Translations under genes and position numbers: made by a program
Assembly: GCA_949840775.1 (NCBI GenBank)
Contig: CATKXO010000017.1
Coordinates: forward strand, 1 to 56,622
Length of the DNA stretch: 56,622 nucleotides
Origin: an uncultured bacterium
GTDB taxonomy: Bacteria > Bacillota > Clostridia > Oscillospirales > Oscillospiraceae
Direction of reading: 5' to 3'
Shown: piece by piece, positions 15,201-23,742 of the stretch
How the letters are laid out: every line of letters starts with the position of its first letter
How positions within the stretch are numbered: position 1 is the stretch's first letter
Notes under the pieces: model-generated
Seen by the model: the letters and a program-made list of their open reading frames with translations, nothing else
What the model was told of the DNA's origin: nothing
Database searches by the model: none

Positions 15201-16169
15201 TTAGAGCAACCCTAAATCAGTCAAGGCTTGCACAGGGTATGTTATGCTCCAGGGTTCGTATGTATATATTGTAGTCTCGTCTCCCTCATAGTTCAGTGCA
15301 TAATAAGAAAATCCAATAACTTGTGCGGTGTCCCATTTCATATCGAAATAGGGGTATTGTCTAGTATTCTCGTCAGATATTTCCTCAAATTCACACCACA
15401 TTGCTGCCGTGTAGACAAAATCCTCAGATTGCCAAATATATTGTATGATGTCGGGAATGTTTTCAGAAAACGCAGCCGTAGGAGTTCCTAAAATATTGAT
15501 AAGGTCATCTAATGTTGCTATGGATTTTCCATCTAATGTAATTTTCCCATTTGGTTCAACATATTGGACTACGTGCATATTTCCTGTGGTAAAATGAATT
15601 ATTGGGCAATCCACCTTGAATTTTTCCGTATCAGTAAGATTGGCTACCGAAATATTTGTGCCTGCAATACTAAAAGAATCTGTTTCTCCAGGCGCAAGGG
15701 TTTTTTCCATTCCATTATATTTAGCCGCATTTTCCTCAGTGAAAGAAATTTGGTAATTGAAAGGTTCTGAATTTTGTCCCAAGGTGATTAACATGGAGCC
15801 AAGGTAGTCGTTACTAATATGCTCTGTTAGTTCCACAAACATTTCGTGCGGGACATTTGCTATTTTTTCTCCGGAAATTACTGTAGAATTGATATAGCTG
15901 TCACCATTGTTGGCTACCGACAGGTGATGTACCCCATCATACAGATAAAATTCGCCTTCGGGGAGCGCACCCGCATTATTCTGCGGCTCATTTGTAGGCG
16001 TGTCTGCTGGCTCGCTGGGCTGGGTGTTGTCTACGGGATTGCTGTCTGGCTGGTTTTGCTCCCCCTGTGTGACCAGGGGCGTGTTGGGTTGGTCTGTGTT
16101 CTTGCCGCCACAAGCGGCGAGGGTCAGTATCATGGCAAGGGCCATGACAAGTGCGGTGATTCGTTTCAC
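15201..16169 (-). CDS. Secreted lipoprotein of unknown function (322 aa)
   Basis: GTG start at 16169 after AAGGAAA. The signal peptide (MKRITALVMALAMILTLAAC) ends in the lipobox LAAC, so Cys20 would be lipidated by Lgt. A Pro/Asn/Gln/Thr-rich linker (about 22-68) precedes a beta-rich domain (GEFYLYDGVHHLSV, then DDLINILGTPTAAF). It is AT-richer than the core genes, which suggests transfer. No enzyme motif is visible. Transcription may come by read-through from the promoter at 16.5 kb, past the hairpin at 16.28 kb. Confidence 0.7.
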   Translation of the reverse strand: MKRITALVMALAMILTLAACGGKNTDQPNTPLVTQGEQNQPDSNPVDNTQPSEPADTPTNEPQNNAGALPEGEFYLYDGVHHLSVANNGDSYINSTVISGEKIANVPHEMFVELTEHISNDYLGSMLITLGQNSEPFNYQISFTEENAAKYNGMEKTLAPGETDSFSIAGTNISVANLTDTEKFKVDCPIIHFTTGNMHVVQYVEPNGKITLDGKSIATLDDLINILGTPTAAFSENIPDIIQYIWQSEDFVYTAAMWCEFEEISDENTRQYPYFDMKWDTAQVIGFSYYALNYEGDETTIYTYEPWSITYPVQALTDLGLL

Positions 16170-16260
16170 TGTTGATTTCCTTCTTTCATGTTAATCTCAA
16201 TGGTACTCGCCGCCGGGGGTGGTACTTCCTTCCCGGCCCCCGTTGGCTTTCCCATCGAGA

Positions 16261-16299
16261 CAACAAAAGCGGCGCAGGGTTAGTAAGCCCTACACCGCT
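16261..16299 (-). terminator. Terminator or attenuator ending the structured leader RNA
   Basis: On the minus strand AGCGGTGTAGGG, loop CTTACTAA, CCCTGCGCCGCT, then TTTGTTG. It has a 12-bp stem with two G.U or similar positions. It lies 92 bases before the lipoprotein start codon. Confidence 0.7.
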
Positions 16300-16471
16300 G
16301 AAGCTACGCACACACCTACGGATTCCCTCTTGTAAAATCCAAGGGGAACTGATAAAATAGGTTTTGGGCGCAGTTAAATCTGCTGTGTGGGACCTGGCTT
16401 AAGGGGCCTCCTGCATAGGGGCGTGGAGTGGTGGCACACTCTACGCCCTGCCTTTATGCTTCTGTTATCTC
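16262..16471 (-). ncRNA. Structured RNA of unassigned family, about 210 nt
   Basis: It runs from a strong promoter to a terminator and contains no open frame of note. Three nested stem sets can be read: (1) GCATA/TATGC (16455-16459 with 16413-16417) enclosing a 12-bp stem between 16437-16448 and 16419-16430; (2) GCAG-6-CTGC at 16370-16383; (3) ACCTA/TAGGT at 16358-16362 and 16314-16318 enclosing TTCCCCTTG/CAAGAGGGAA-type pairing. CACACA/TGTGTG pairing (16384-16389 with 16309-16314) closes 2 and 3 into a multibranch. I compared it mentally with tmRNA, 6S, RNase P, SRP, T-box and cobalamin RNAs and found no match. It could be a free RNA or a leader of the lipoprotein gene. Confidence 0.5.
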
Positions 16472-16477
16472 GTCACA

Positions 16478-16506
16478 ATTATAACCTACTATCTGGGATA
16501 TTGCAA
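16478..16506 (-). promoter_or_regulatory. Promoter of the structured RNA
   Basis: On the minus strand TTGCAA (16506-16501), a 17-base spacer, TATAAT (16483-16478). Expected transcription start near 16471. No other minus-strand promoter is visible before the lipoprotein gene. Confidence 0.75.
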
Positions 16507-16788
16507 GCAGAAATCCGACAATTTTTGCTAGCGTCGCTGTGAGGAAAAGTTCTTGCGGCGGCGCCTTTGTGCGCTTAGGGCGGTTTATAGGCTGGTGTCA
16601 ATGGTGCAAATAAGGTCATACGTTCACCCCCTTTGTGATATTTGGGCCGCTCCGCGCGGGCACATTTTTCTTTTTGCGGAGTTACCCTCACAAACCGAAC
16701 CGGGCCCGTAGGGCCTAATCGGCACATGTTCCGAACTGCGGCTGTGTACCGAACAGAGGTGATGGGACAGGGCGGCGAATATGTTACC

Positions 16789-17412
16789 AGTGGCCGAAGG
16801 CCACTATGCGGCGTCAGGGACGCCGCGAAACGCCTGCCTGTGAGGTTTATCCGAACAGGCGGCGCGCTTTTTGGGGCACCCTTGACCGCTCCGTGGAGCG
16901 GTCAAGGGCAAGCCCGCGCAGCGGGCGCTGTAAGGGCCCCACGGACGCGTAGCGTCCGTGGGGTGGGGTCACACCGCAAGGGTGAGCCCAGCGGCCCCGG
17001 CTATGCCGGGCACATACAGGGTATGTGTCGCCGCCCCTTATGCCCTTTTCTTTGCTGCATGAAATTTTTACTCATGCAGCGGCTGACGTGCCCTATTTGC
17101 CGCATTAGCGGCTGTACAGGCGGCGAAATGAATTTCCACAAATGGGTCATGCAAAGCGCCATTTTTTGTGGAAATAATTCCACACTGTGGATTTCGCCGC
17201 CGTTTGGCCGCTTGGGAAGCTGTCTGAATTTCCACATTGTTTGGAACGTAGTGACACACGATGGGAAATTCAACAGCGGCGGTTTCGGGCACGTCAGTTT
17301 TGACGCAGTTGTTCCCTTTTCCGCCACAGCGGGGGGACGTTTCTCTTTCCAGCTTCCGCCCGGTAGGGGCCCCTCTTAGGGGGATAACCGGGCGGCGTCC
17401 GCGTAGCGGACG
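16789..17412. repeat. Array of at least twelve short perfect hairpins
   Basis: Non-coding, GC-rich DNA made of successive inverted repeats with mostly 2-5 base loops: 16789-16805, 16808-16826, 16879-16908 (14-bp stem, loop GT), 16912-16926, 16937-16963 (12-bp stem, loop GTA), 16972-16984, 16996-17010, 17011-17027, 17054-17080, 17099-17112, 17356-17395 and 17396-17412. Between 17131 and 17236 it also has three AATT(T)CCACA direct copies and one TGTGGAAA inverted copy. Long frames exist on both strands here but carry no recognisable protein. Likely a structured non-coding region of a mobile element (origin of transfer or replication type), by inference. Confidence 0.6.
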
Positions 17413-17431
17413 GCTGGGCCAAAATAGAAAA

Positions 17432-17466
17432 AGTCTGGGATGGCGAACCATCCCAGACTATTTTTT
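17432..17466 (+). terminator. Strong intrinsic terminator at the end of the hairpin array
   Basis: AGTCTGGGATGG, loop CGAA, CCATCCCAGACT, A, then T6. A perfect 12-bp stem in the plus orientation. No plus-strand gene with a recognisable product precedes it, so the hairpin array itself may be transcribed. Confidence 0.8.
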
Positions 17467-17549
17467 CAGCGGCCATACACCGCTGTCCGATACACAAGCG
17501 CGAACACGTTCTTGGCTATCAGAACCTCAAAGTTCGCCACTTGTGATTT

Positions 17550-17626
17550 TGGTGGACCTGAAGGGGATCGAACCCTCGAACCTCACGGATGCGAACCGTG
17601 CGCTCTCCCAGCTGAGCTACAGGCCC
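17550..17626 (-). tRNA. tRNA-Ala (anticodon CGC)
   Basis: The minus strand gives a full cloverleaf with encoded CCA. Acceptor GGGCCTG pairs with CAGGTCC and includes G3.U70, the alanine identity pair. Anticodon arm CACGG-TTCGCAT-CCGTG has anticodon CGC, and the T arm contains GGTTCGATCC. Its 3' end faces the accessory region at lower coordinates, the usual arrangement for islands integrated at a tRNA. Confidence 0.95.
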
Positions 17627-17754
17627 AAATCGGCACTTTTCATGCGAAAAAAGTTGCGAATTTTGGATTTCTTAAATATTCGATTTTCAGGGGAAAGTCC
17701 AACAAATCGGACTGGAAAATGGGGAACGGAAAACCGGGGCGGATGTGTCTCACT

Positions 17755-17796
17755 ATGGATGCGAATGTAATGCGCTCCCAGCTGCGCTACAGGCCC
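17755..17796 (-). pseudogene. Partial tRNA-Ala copy (5' half)
   Basis: On the minus strand GGGCCTGTAGCGCAGCTGGGAGCGCA and a nearby TTCGCATCC repeat the acceptor, D arm and anticodon region of the intact tRNA-Ala, but no anticodon stem, T arm or 3' acceptor strand can be formed. It lies between the promoter and the intact tRNA, so it would be in the same transcript. Confidence 0.7.
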
Positions 17797-17828
17797 AGAT
17801 ATCCAGCTGATATTGAAACAGCTTCTAT

Positions 17829-17856
17829 ATTATATCAGTTTTTTTAAAAATGTAAA
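17829..17856 (-). promoter_or_regulatory. tRNA-Ala promoter
   Basis: On the minus strand TTTACA (17856-17851), a 16-base AT-rich spacer, TATAAT (17834-17829). It reads first into the partial tRNA, then the intact tRNA-Ala. Confidence 0.75.
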
Positions 17857-17905
17857 GAGGCTTTTTTATCTTTTTTCCAATCCACAATCATTTGCCCAAA
17901 CTGCA

Positions 17906-17934
17906 TTGACACAGCGGTGGTTTTCCACTAAAAT
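17906..17934 (+). promoter_or_regulatory. Promoter of the NhaC-type antiporter gene
   Basis: TTGACA (17906-17911), 17-base spacer, TAAAAT (17929-17934). The leader is about 120 bases to the ATG at 18060, without an obvious hairpin. Confidence 0.75.
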
Positions 17935-18059
17935 AAAATTCCCAATTCTTTTTTGTGCTCCCACTTCCCGCAGTACAGAGCCATAGAAAAAATTTCAGGC
18001 GAGAAATGCAGAGGCAAATTGTGAGAAATAGAGAAATTGGGAGAGAAGGAGGATTCATA

Positions 18060-19379
18060 ATGGATCTGAGAGAGAGAAAGCCGGCGCAAAATGCAGCCGC
18101 TCTGCTGCCCATTCTGGTATTCCTGGCCCTGTATCTGGGTATGGGCCTGATTTTTGAATACGGTCTGGGCGTGGAGATGGCGTTTTACAGCATTCCCATC
18201 GTGGTGGTGTTCATGGTGGCTCTGCTGGTGGCCTGTCTGCAAAACCGCAGCCTGAAGTTTGATGACAAGCTGGCAGTTATGGCCCAGGGCGTTGGGGACA
18301 AGAACATCATGACGATGATTCTGATTTTCCTGGTGGCCGGCGTGTTTGTGGGCGTTACCGGGCGCAGCAGCGCCGAGGCGGTGGCCTACTTCCTGCTGTC
18401 GGTCACTCCGGCCTGGACTTCGGCGGCGGTGCTGTTTGTGGCCTCCTGCTTTGTGTCCACCGCAATGGGCACGTCGGTGGGCACCATCACCCTCATCACC
18501 CCCATCGCCGCAGCGGTGTCCAATGTGTCCGGCTTTTCCATGGCCCTGTGTGTGGGCTCCGTCATGGGCGGGGCCATGTTTGGGGACAACCTGTCCTTTA
18601 TTTCCGACACTACCATCGCGGCCTGCAATACCCAGGGCTGTGATATGCGGGACAAATTCCGGGCCAACTTTAAGATTGCCCTCCCTGCCGCTCTGGCTAC
18701 CCTGGCGGTCATTCTGGTCCGGTCCCTCAATGCGGGGGTGGGGCAGATTGATATTCCTGACTACAATCTGCTGCTGCTCATCCCCTATGTGCTGGTGCTG
18801 ATTGGCGGTATCGCCGGGCTAAACGTGTTTGTGGTGCTTATTGTGGGTATCCTGGCCGGTGCGGCCATCGTACTGCCTACCGGAACGGTGGATTTTATGG
18901 GCCTGCTGAGTGGCACAGGATCGGGCGCCGCCGGGATGTTTGAGACCATTATGGTCACGATTCTGGTGTCCGCCATGTGCGCCCTGATCCGGGAGTATGG
19001 CGGATTTGAGGCTCTGCTGGCCTTTATCCGCCGGGTGTTCAAGGGCCGGGTGGGCGGCCGGCTGGGCGTGGGCCTGCTGGTGGGGGCCATGGACATTGCC
19101 ACCGCCAACAACACCGTGGCTATTGTCATGGCCGGTCCCATCGCCAAGGAGATCAGCGAGGAGTACGGCATCACCCCCAAGGAGTCCGCCTCCCTGCTGG
19201 ATACCTTCTCCTGCATCTTCCAGGGGGTCATCCCCTATGGCGCCCAGATGCTGGTGGCGATTTCCGCCTCCGGCGGCGCAGTATCTGCGTTCCAGATTAT
19301 GCCCTGCCTGTACTACCCCTATCTGCTGGCTGTGGCCTCCGTGATCTATATCCTGGTGGGAGCAGGGAAGAAAAAATAA
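18060..19379 (+). CDS. NhaC-family Na+/H+ antiporter or related ion transporter
   Basis: Start at ATG 18060 after GAAGGAGG; an upstream extension would cover the promoter leader. 439 residues with about 11 hydrophobic segments. FVSTAMGTSVGTITLITPIA, CVGSVMGGAMFGDNLSFISDTTIAACNTQG and GAMDIATANNTVAIVMAGPIAKEIS match the NhaC superfamily, including the GDN-SFISDTT motif. It acts in the cytoplasmic membrane for cation or organic-acid exchange. NhaC relatives vary in substrate (malate/lactate antiport, tyrosine uptake), so the ion is not certain. It has its own promoter and terminator. Confidence 0.85.
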   Translation: MDLRERKPAQNAAALLPILVFLALYLGMGLIFEYGLGVEMAFYSIPIVVVFMVALLVACLQNRSLKFDDKLAVMAQGVGDKNIMTMILIFLVAGVFVGVTGRSSAEAVAYFLLSVTPAWTSAAVLFVASCFVSTAMGTSVGTITLITPIAAAVSNVSGFSMALCVGSVMGGAMFGDNLSFISDTTIAACNTQGCDMRDKFRANFKIALPAALATLAVILVRSLNAGVGQIDIPDYNLLLLIPYVLVLIGGIAGLNVFVVLIVGILAGAAIVLPTGTVDFMGLLSGTGSGAAGMFETIMVTILVSAMCALIREYGGFEALLAFIRRVFKGRVGGRLGVGLLVGAMDIATANNTVAIVMAGPIAKEISEEYGITPKESASLLDTFSCIFQGVIPYGAQMLVAISASGGAVSAFQIMPCLYYPYLLAVASVIYILVGAGKKK

Positions 19380-19388
19380 AGCAGCGCA

Positions 19389-19420
19389 CTGCCCCCGCCT
19401 TAGGGCGGGGGCAAAAAATT
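19389..19420 (+). terminator. Terminator of the antiporter gene
   Basis: GCCCCCGCC, loop TTA, GGGCGGGGGC, then A6 and T5. Confidence 0.8.
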
Positions 19421-19499
19421 TTTCAGAAAAAAAGGAAATGCGGAGGATTTTTCGTATAAGTAATCAAGTGACTGATTGCACACAAGGGGGAGTCTACCT

Positions 19500-20501
19500 A
19501 TGACGCTGCGGGAACAGCTCCAGGAGCAGGAGGCCGCCCTGTCGCCCCTGGCCTGCAAGTCATCCCAGAGCCGGGGCCGGGCGAGGCCGGAGGAGGAGTG
19601 CGCCATCCGTACCCCCTTCCAGCGGGATACCGACCGGATTGTCTACTCCAAAGCATTTCGCCGGCTGAAGCACAAGACCCAGGTGTTCCTCCAGCCCGAG
19701 GGGGACCACTACCGCACCCGGATGACCCACACTCTGGAGGTCTCCCGCATTGCCCGCACCATGGCCCGGGCCCTGTTTCTTAACGAGGACCTTACCGAGG
19801 CCATCGCCCTGGGTCACGACCTGGGCCATACTCCCTTTGGCCACGCCGGGGAGCGGCTGCTGGACGAAGTCATGCCGGGCGGCTTTGCCCACTACAGGCA
19901 GTCTGTCCGGGTGGTGGAGCGGCTGGAGAAGGGGGGCGAGGGGCTGAACCTCACCTGGGAGGTGCGCAACGGTATCGTTTGCCACACCAAGGGGCCGCCT
20001 GCCGCCACTCTGGAGGGGCAGCTGGTTCGCCTGGCCGACCATATTGCCTACATCAACCACGATATTGAGGACGCCCTGCGGGGCGGGATTATCTACCCTA
20101 TGGACATCCCCCTGGAAATTTCCGCCCTGCTGGGCTTTACCCACAGCGCCCGGGTAAACGCCCTGGTCACCGATGCCGTTCAGGCCAGCCGGGGGCAGGC
20201 GGAGATCAAACAGTCCCCGGCGGTAGGGGAGGCCATGCTGGCACTGAAGCACTTCATGTTTGCCAGCGTGTATACCAACCCCGTCGCCAAGGGGGAGGAG
20301 GGGAAGGCCCAGGACATGCTGCGCCAGCTGTTTGAATACTATCAGAAGTACCCGGACAAGCTGCCCTCCGACTTTCAGGCCATCCGGGCGGAGGAGGGGA
20401 CGGACCGGGCGGTGTGCGACTATATCGCCGGCATGACTGACCCCTTCGCCGTGGAGACCTTTAAGGAGCTGTTTCTCCCGAAGGGGTGGACGGTGCTGTG
20501 A
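19500..20501 (+). CDS. dgt: dGTP triphosphohydrolase-like HD protein
   Basis: ATG at 19500 follows AAGGGGGAG. 333 residues. The family marker RTPFQRDTDRIVYSKAFRRLKHKTQVFL precedes the HD metal site: RMTHTLEVSRIART gives H, ALGHDLGHTPFGHAGE gives HD, and a later Asp lies in ADHIAYINHDIEDALR. Dgt-like enzymes hydrolyse dNTPs to nucleoside and triphosphate. The gene is shorter than E. coli Dgt, as usual in Firmicutes. It precedes dnaG and rpoD by 48 bases, an order common in Clostridia and likely one operon. Confidence 0.92.
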   Translation: MTLREQLQEQEAALSPLACKSSQSRGRARPEEECAIRTPFQRDTDRIVYSKAFRRLKHKTQVFLQPEGDHYRTRMTHTLEVSRIARTMARALFLNEDLTEAIALGHDLGHTPFGHAGERLLDEVMPGGFAHYRQSVRVVERLEKGGEGLNLTWEVRNGIVCHTKGPPAATLEGQLVRLADHIAYINHDIEDALRGGIIYPMDIPLEISALLGFTHSARVNALVTDAVQASRGQAEIKQSPAVGEAMLALKHFMFASVYTNPVAKGEEGKAQDMLRQLFEYYQKYPDKLPSDFQAIRAEEGTDRAVCDYIAGMTDPFAVETFKELFLPKGWTVL

Positions 20502-20549
20502 TTTGGGATAATTTTTCCACAAAAGGGATACAAATAGGAGGGAAAACCG

Positions 20550-22319
20550 TTGCCTTTGCCTGACGGATTTTTGGACGAGCTGCTTGCCCGTACAGACCTT
20601 GTGGACCTGGTATCCGAGTCGGTGCGGCTGACGAAAAAGGGGAACAGCTGGTGGGGCTGCTGTCCCTTCCACGGGGAGAAGACCCCCTCGTTCCATGTGC
20701 TGCCCGACCGGCAGATCTATAAGTGCTTCGGCTGCGGCAAGGGGGGCGGCGCCATCCGGTATGTGATGGAGCTGGAGAATCTGCCCTTCCGGGACGCGGT
20801 GGCGGTTCTGGCCAAGCGGGCGGGAATGCCGATGCCCGAGTTTAAGGGGTCTGCGCCGGGGGCCAGGGAGCGCCGGGAGAAGATTCTGGAGATCAACCGG
20901 CAGGCCGCCCGGGCCTTCCACCGCTGGCTCAACGGCCCGAAGGGGGCGGAGGGCTTGGCCTACCTCCAGGGGCGGGGCTTGTCCAAAGCCACCCGGACCA
21001 ACTTTGGCCTGGGCTTTGCCCCCGACAGCTGGGACGGCCTGATTACGGAGCTGTCCGGCCTGGGTTATGACAAGCGGGACCTGCTGGACGCGGGCCTGGC
21101 TGTGAGCAGCAAGGACGGCCGCATCTACGACCGCTTCCGGAACCGGGTGATCTTCCCGATTATCGACGTGCGGGGTGACGTGATCGGCTTTGGCGGCCGG
21201 GTGATGGACAGCTCCACCCCCAAGTATCTCAACTCTCCGGACACCCCGGTGTACAACAAGAGCCGCAACGTCTTTGCCCTGAACCGGGCCAAGACCTCCA
21301 AGACCGGGCGGGTCATCCTGACGGAGGGGTATATGGACACCATCGCCCTCCATCAGGCGGGCTTTGACAATGCGGTGGCGTCTCTGGGCACCGCCCTGAC
21401 GGAGGAACACGGCCAGCTGCTGGCCCGGTACTTTAAAGAGGCTGTCATCGCCTACGACGGCGACGGGGCAGGGGTGGCCGCCGCCCAGCGGGCCATCCCC
21501 CTGCTGGAGAAGGCGGGCCTGAAGGTGAAGGTCCTGCGGATGCAGGGTGCCAAGGACCCGGACGAGTTTATCAAAGCCTACGGCCGGGAGGCCTTTGCCC
21601 GGTTGTTGGACCAGAGCGAGGACCGGGTGGACTACCGCCTGGCCCAGCTCCAAAAGAAGTACGACCTGGCCGACGACAGCCAGCGGATTGCCTTCCTCCA
21701 GGAGGCGGCGCAGCTGATTTCCACCCTGCACAGTGCGGTGGAGCGGGAAATTTACGGCGGCCACGCCGCCCAGACGGCGGGGATTACCCCGGAGGCCATG
21801 AAGCTGGAGGTGGACCGGGCCCTGAAAGGGCGTCTGCGCAAGGAGAAAAAGCGGCAGGAGCGCATGGACCTGAACCCGGTCAGCCAGGTCCAGCCCAAGG
21901 CCCGGAGCCTGCGGTATAAGAACGTCCGCTCCGCCCGGGCGGAGGAGGGGCTGGTCCGGCTGCTCCTTCTGGACCCCGGCCTGGCCGGCGCGATGGGAGA
22001 TATGACAGGGGAGGAATTTTCCTCCCCGCTGCTGGGCCGGGCCTTTGACCGGCTGCGGAGCCGGGCGGAGGCGGGGCTGTCCACCCAACTGGGAGCCCTG
22101 ACGGAGGATTTCTCCGGCGAGGAGATGGACCATCTGGCTCAGGTGGCCCTCCAGCCCGAATCGGTGGCCGGCAGCGACCGGAGGATTCCGGAGTACATAT
22201 CCCTGATCCGCAGTGAGAGGCTGCTGCGGGGGGACGGAGGACAGTCGCCGGAGGAACTGCTGATGGCCGCACAGAAACGATTTCAACAGAAGAAAGCATA
22301 TATGGAGGGTAAGAAATGA
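20550..22319 (+). CDS. dnaG: DNA primase
   Basis: TTG start at 20550 after AGGAGGGAAAACCG. 589 residues. The N-terminal CHC2 zinc finger is [16 protein letters not shown] with [10 protein letters not shown]. The Toprim core has [18 protein letters not shown] and AYDGDGAG, carrying the metal-binding Glu and Asp residues. The C-terminal DnaB-binding region is divergent. It makes RNA primers at the replication fork. The stop overlaps the start of rpoD by four bases (ATGA). Confidence 0.97.
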   Translation: MPLPDGFLDELLARTDLVDLVSESVRLTKKGNSWWGCCPFHGEKTPSFHVLPDRQIYKCFGCGKGGGAIRYVMELENLPFRDAVAVLAKRAGMPMPEFKGSAPGARERREKILEINRQAARAFHRWLNGPKGAEGLAYLQGRGLSKATRTNFGLGFAPDSWDGLITELSGLGYDKRDLLDAGLAVSSKDGRIYDRFRNRVIFPIIDVRGDVIGFGGRVMDSSTPKYLNSPDTPVYNKSRNVFALNRAKTSKTGRVILTEGYMDTIALHQAGFDNAVASLGTALTEEHGQLLARYFKEAVIAYDGDGAGVAAAQRAIPLLEKAGLKVKVLRMQGAKDPDEFIKAYGREAFARLLDQSEDRVDYRLAQLQKKYDLADDSQRIAFLQEAAQLISTLHSAVEREIYGGHAAQTAGITPEAMKLEVDRALKGRLRKEKKRQERMDLNPVSQVQPKARSLRYKNVRSARAEEGLVRLLLLDPGLAGAMGDMTGEEFSSPLLGRAFDRLRSRAEAGLSTQLGALTEDFSGEEMDHLAQVALQPESVAGSDRRIPEYISLIRSERLLRGDGGQSPEELLMAAQKRFQQKKAYMEGKK

Positions 22320-23629
22320 GCACGAAAAAGAAAGAGCCCGCATCCGAGATGACCCTGGAGAAGAAAGAGAAGGGGCCCGATATCCAGTCCCGCATGGAGA
22401 CCGGCAAGATCGAAATCATGAAGGTGGTGGAGGGTATTCCCGGGGCGGAGAAGCTGGCCGAGCTCATCGAGCGGGGAAAAAAGAAAGGAAAGCTGTCCTC
22501 CTCTGAGCTGCTGGACGTGCTGGAGGATATGGAGCTGGGCACTGAGCAGATGGATAAGATTTACGATACTCTGGAGAACCTGGGCATTGACACGGTGGGA
22601 GAGGACTACATGCCCGAACTGGCCGACACAGCGGAGCCTCCGGCGGAAGAGATCGATGAGATCACCGAGGAAGAGATGGTAGACCCCAACTCCCTTATCG
22701 ACACCTTTGGTACCGACGACCCGGTGCGCATGTATCTGAAGGAGATCGGAAAGGTGAACCTGCTCACCTCTGAGGAGGAGGTGCAGCTGGCCCAGGCCAT
22801 GACCGCCGGCGCCGCCGCCCAGGAGCAGCTGGATGAGCTGACCGAATCCGGGGAGGAGCTTCCCCAGGAGCTGAGAACGGAGCTGGAAAAGACCATCAAA
22901 AAGGGGGAGAAGGCCCGCCAGCGGCTGGCTGAGGCCAACCTGCGCCTGGTAGTGTCCATCGCCAAGCGGTATGTGGGCCGGGGGATGCAGTTCCTGGACC
23001 TGATTCAGGAGGGTAACCTGGGGCTCATCAAGGCGGTGGAGAAGTTCGACTACACCAAGGGCTACAAGTTCTCCACCTACGCCACCTGGTGGATCCGCCA
23101 GGCCATCACCAGGGCCATTGCCGACCAGGCGAGGACGATCCGTATCCCGGTACACATGGTGGAAACCATCAACAAGGTAATCCGGGTGTCCCGCCAGCTG
23201 CTCCAGGAGCTGGGCCATGACCCCACCCCCGAGGAAATTGCCGAGGAGATGAACATGCCCGCCGAGCGGGTGCGGGAGATTTTGAAGATCGCCCAGGAGC
23301 CCGTCTCTCTGGAGACCCCCATCGGAGAGGAGGAGGACAGCCACCTGGGAGACTTTATCCCCGACGAGGACGCCTCCGAGCCCGCCGAGGCCGCCTCCTT
23401 TACCCTGCTGAAGGAGCAGCTGGTGGAGGTGCTGTCCACCCTCACCCCCCGGGAGGAGAAGGTGCTCAAGCTCCGCTTCGGTATTGAGGACGGCCGTACC
23501 CGCACCCTGGAGGAGGTTGGCAAGGAGTTCAACGTGACCAGAGAGCGCATCCGCCAGATCGAGGCCAAGGCCCTGCGCAAGCTGAGACACCCCTCCCGCA
23601 GTAAGAAGCTGAAGGACTTCTTGAACTAA
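22316..23629 (+). CDS. rpoD: RNA polymerase primary sigma factor SigA/RpoD
   Basis: 437 residues starting in an ATGA overlap with dnaG. Region 1.1 is short. Region 1.2 is [17 protein letters not shown]. Region 2 has [37 protein letters not shown] and [13 protein letters not shown], which binds the -10 element. Region 3 has [13 protein letters not shown], and region 4 has [15 protein letters not shown] and [30 protein letters not shown]. It recognises TTGACA/TATAAT promoters like those found throughout this window. Confidence 0.98.
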   Translation: MSTKKKEPASEMTLEKKEKGPDIQSRMETGKIEIMKVVEGIPGAEKLAELIERGKKKGKLSSSELLDVLEDMELGTEQMDKIYDTLENLGIDTVGEDYMPELADTAEPPAEEIDEITEEEMVDPNSLIDTFGTDDPVRMYLKEIGKVNLLTSEEEVQLAQAMTAGAAAQEQLDELTESGEELPQELRTELEKTIKKGEKARQRLAEANLRLVVSIAKRYVGRGMQFLDLIQEGNLGLIKAVEKFDYTKGYKFSTYATWWIRQAITRAIADQARTIRIPVHMVETINKVIRVSRQLLQELGHDPTPEEIAEEMNMPAERVREILKIAQEPVSLETPIGEEEDSHLGDFIPDEDASEPAEAASFTLLKEQLVEVLSTLTPREEKVLKLRFGIEDGRTRTLEEVGKEFNVTRERIRQIEAKALRKLRHPSRSKKLKDFLN

Positions 23630-23638
23630 AAGACTTCC

Positions 23639-23710
23639 GTAGGGGCCGGCGCCCTCGCCGGCCCGCCGTTATTTGAATAGGAACGGGCCGCCGAAGGCGG
23701 CGGCCCCTAC
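23639..23710. repeat. Dispersed palindromic repeat, copy 1
   Basis: Starts GTAGGGGCCGGCGCCCT and ends GGCGGCGGCCCCTAC. The arms pair through GTAGGGGCC/GGCCCCTAC, with internal GCCGGC and GGGCCGCC stems. It lies between rpoD and the Sel1 gene. Related copies occur at 30983, 37747, 40389 and 45552. Confidence 0.75.
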
Positions 23711-23742
23711 CGATTACATATAGAAAAAAGGAGCAGATCGCC

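Noticed and set aside
16196-16250. Plus-strand GGGGTGGTAC resembling a T-box core
   Set aside because: No plus-strand gene follows, the specifier and terminator features are missing, and the promoter and terminator found here read the minus strand.
16642-17379. A 245-codon plus-strand frame across the hairpin array
   Set aside because: Its sequence is dictated by successive palindromes, it lacks a ribosome site and no segment resembles a protein family.
19560-22343. A 927-codon antisense frame over dgt and dnaG
   Set aside because: Both sense genes are unmistakable; the antisense product is Leu/Pro/Gly/His-rich with no domain, a typical high-GC shadow.
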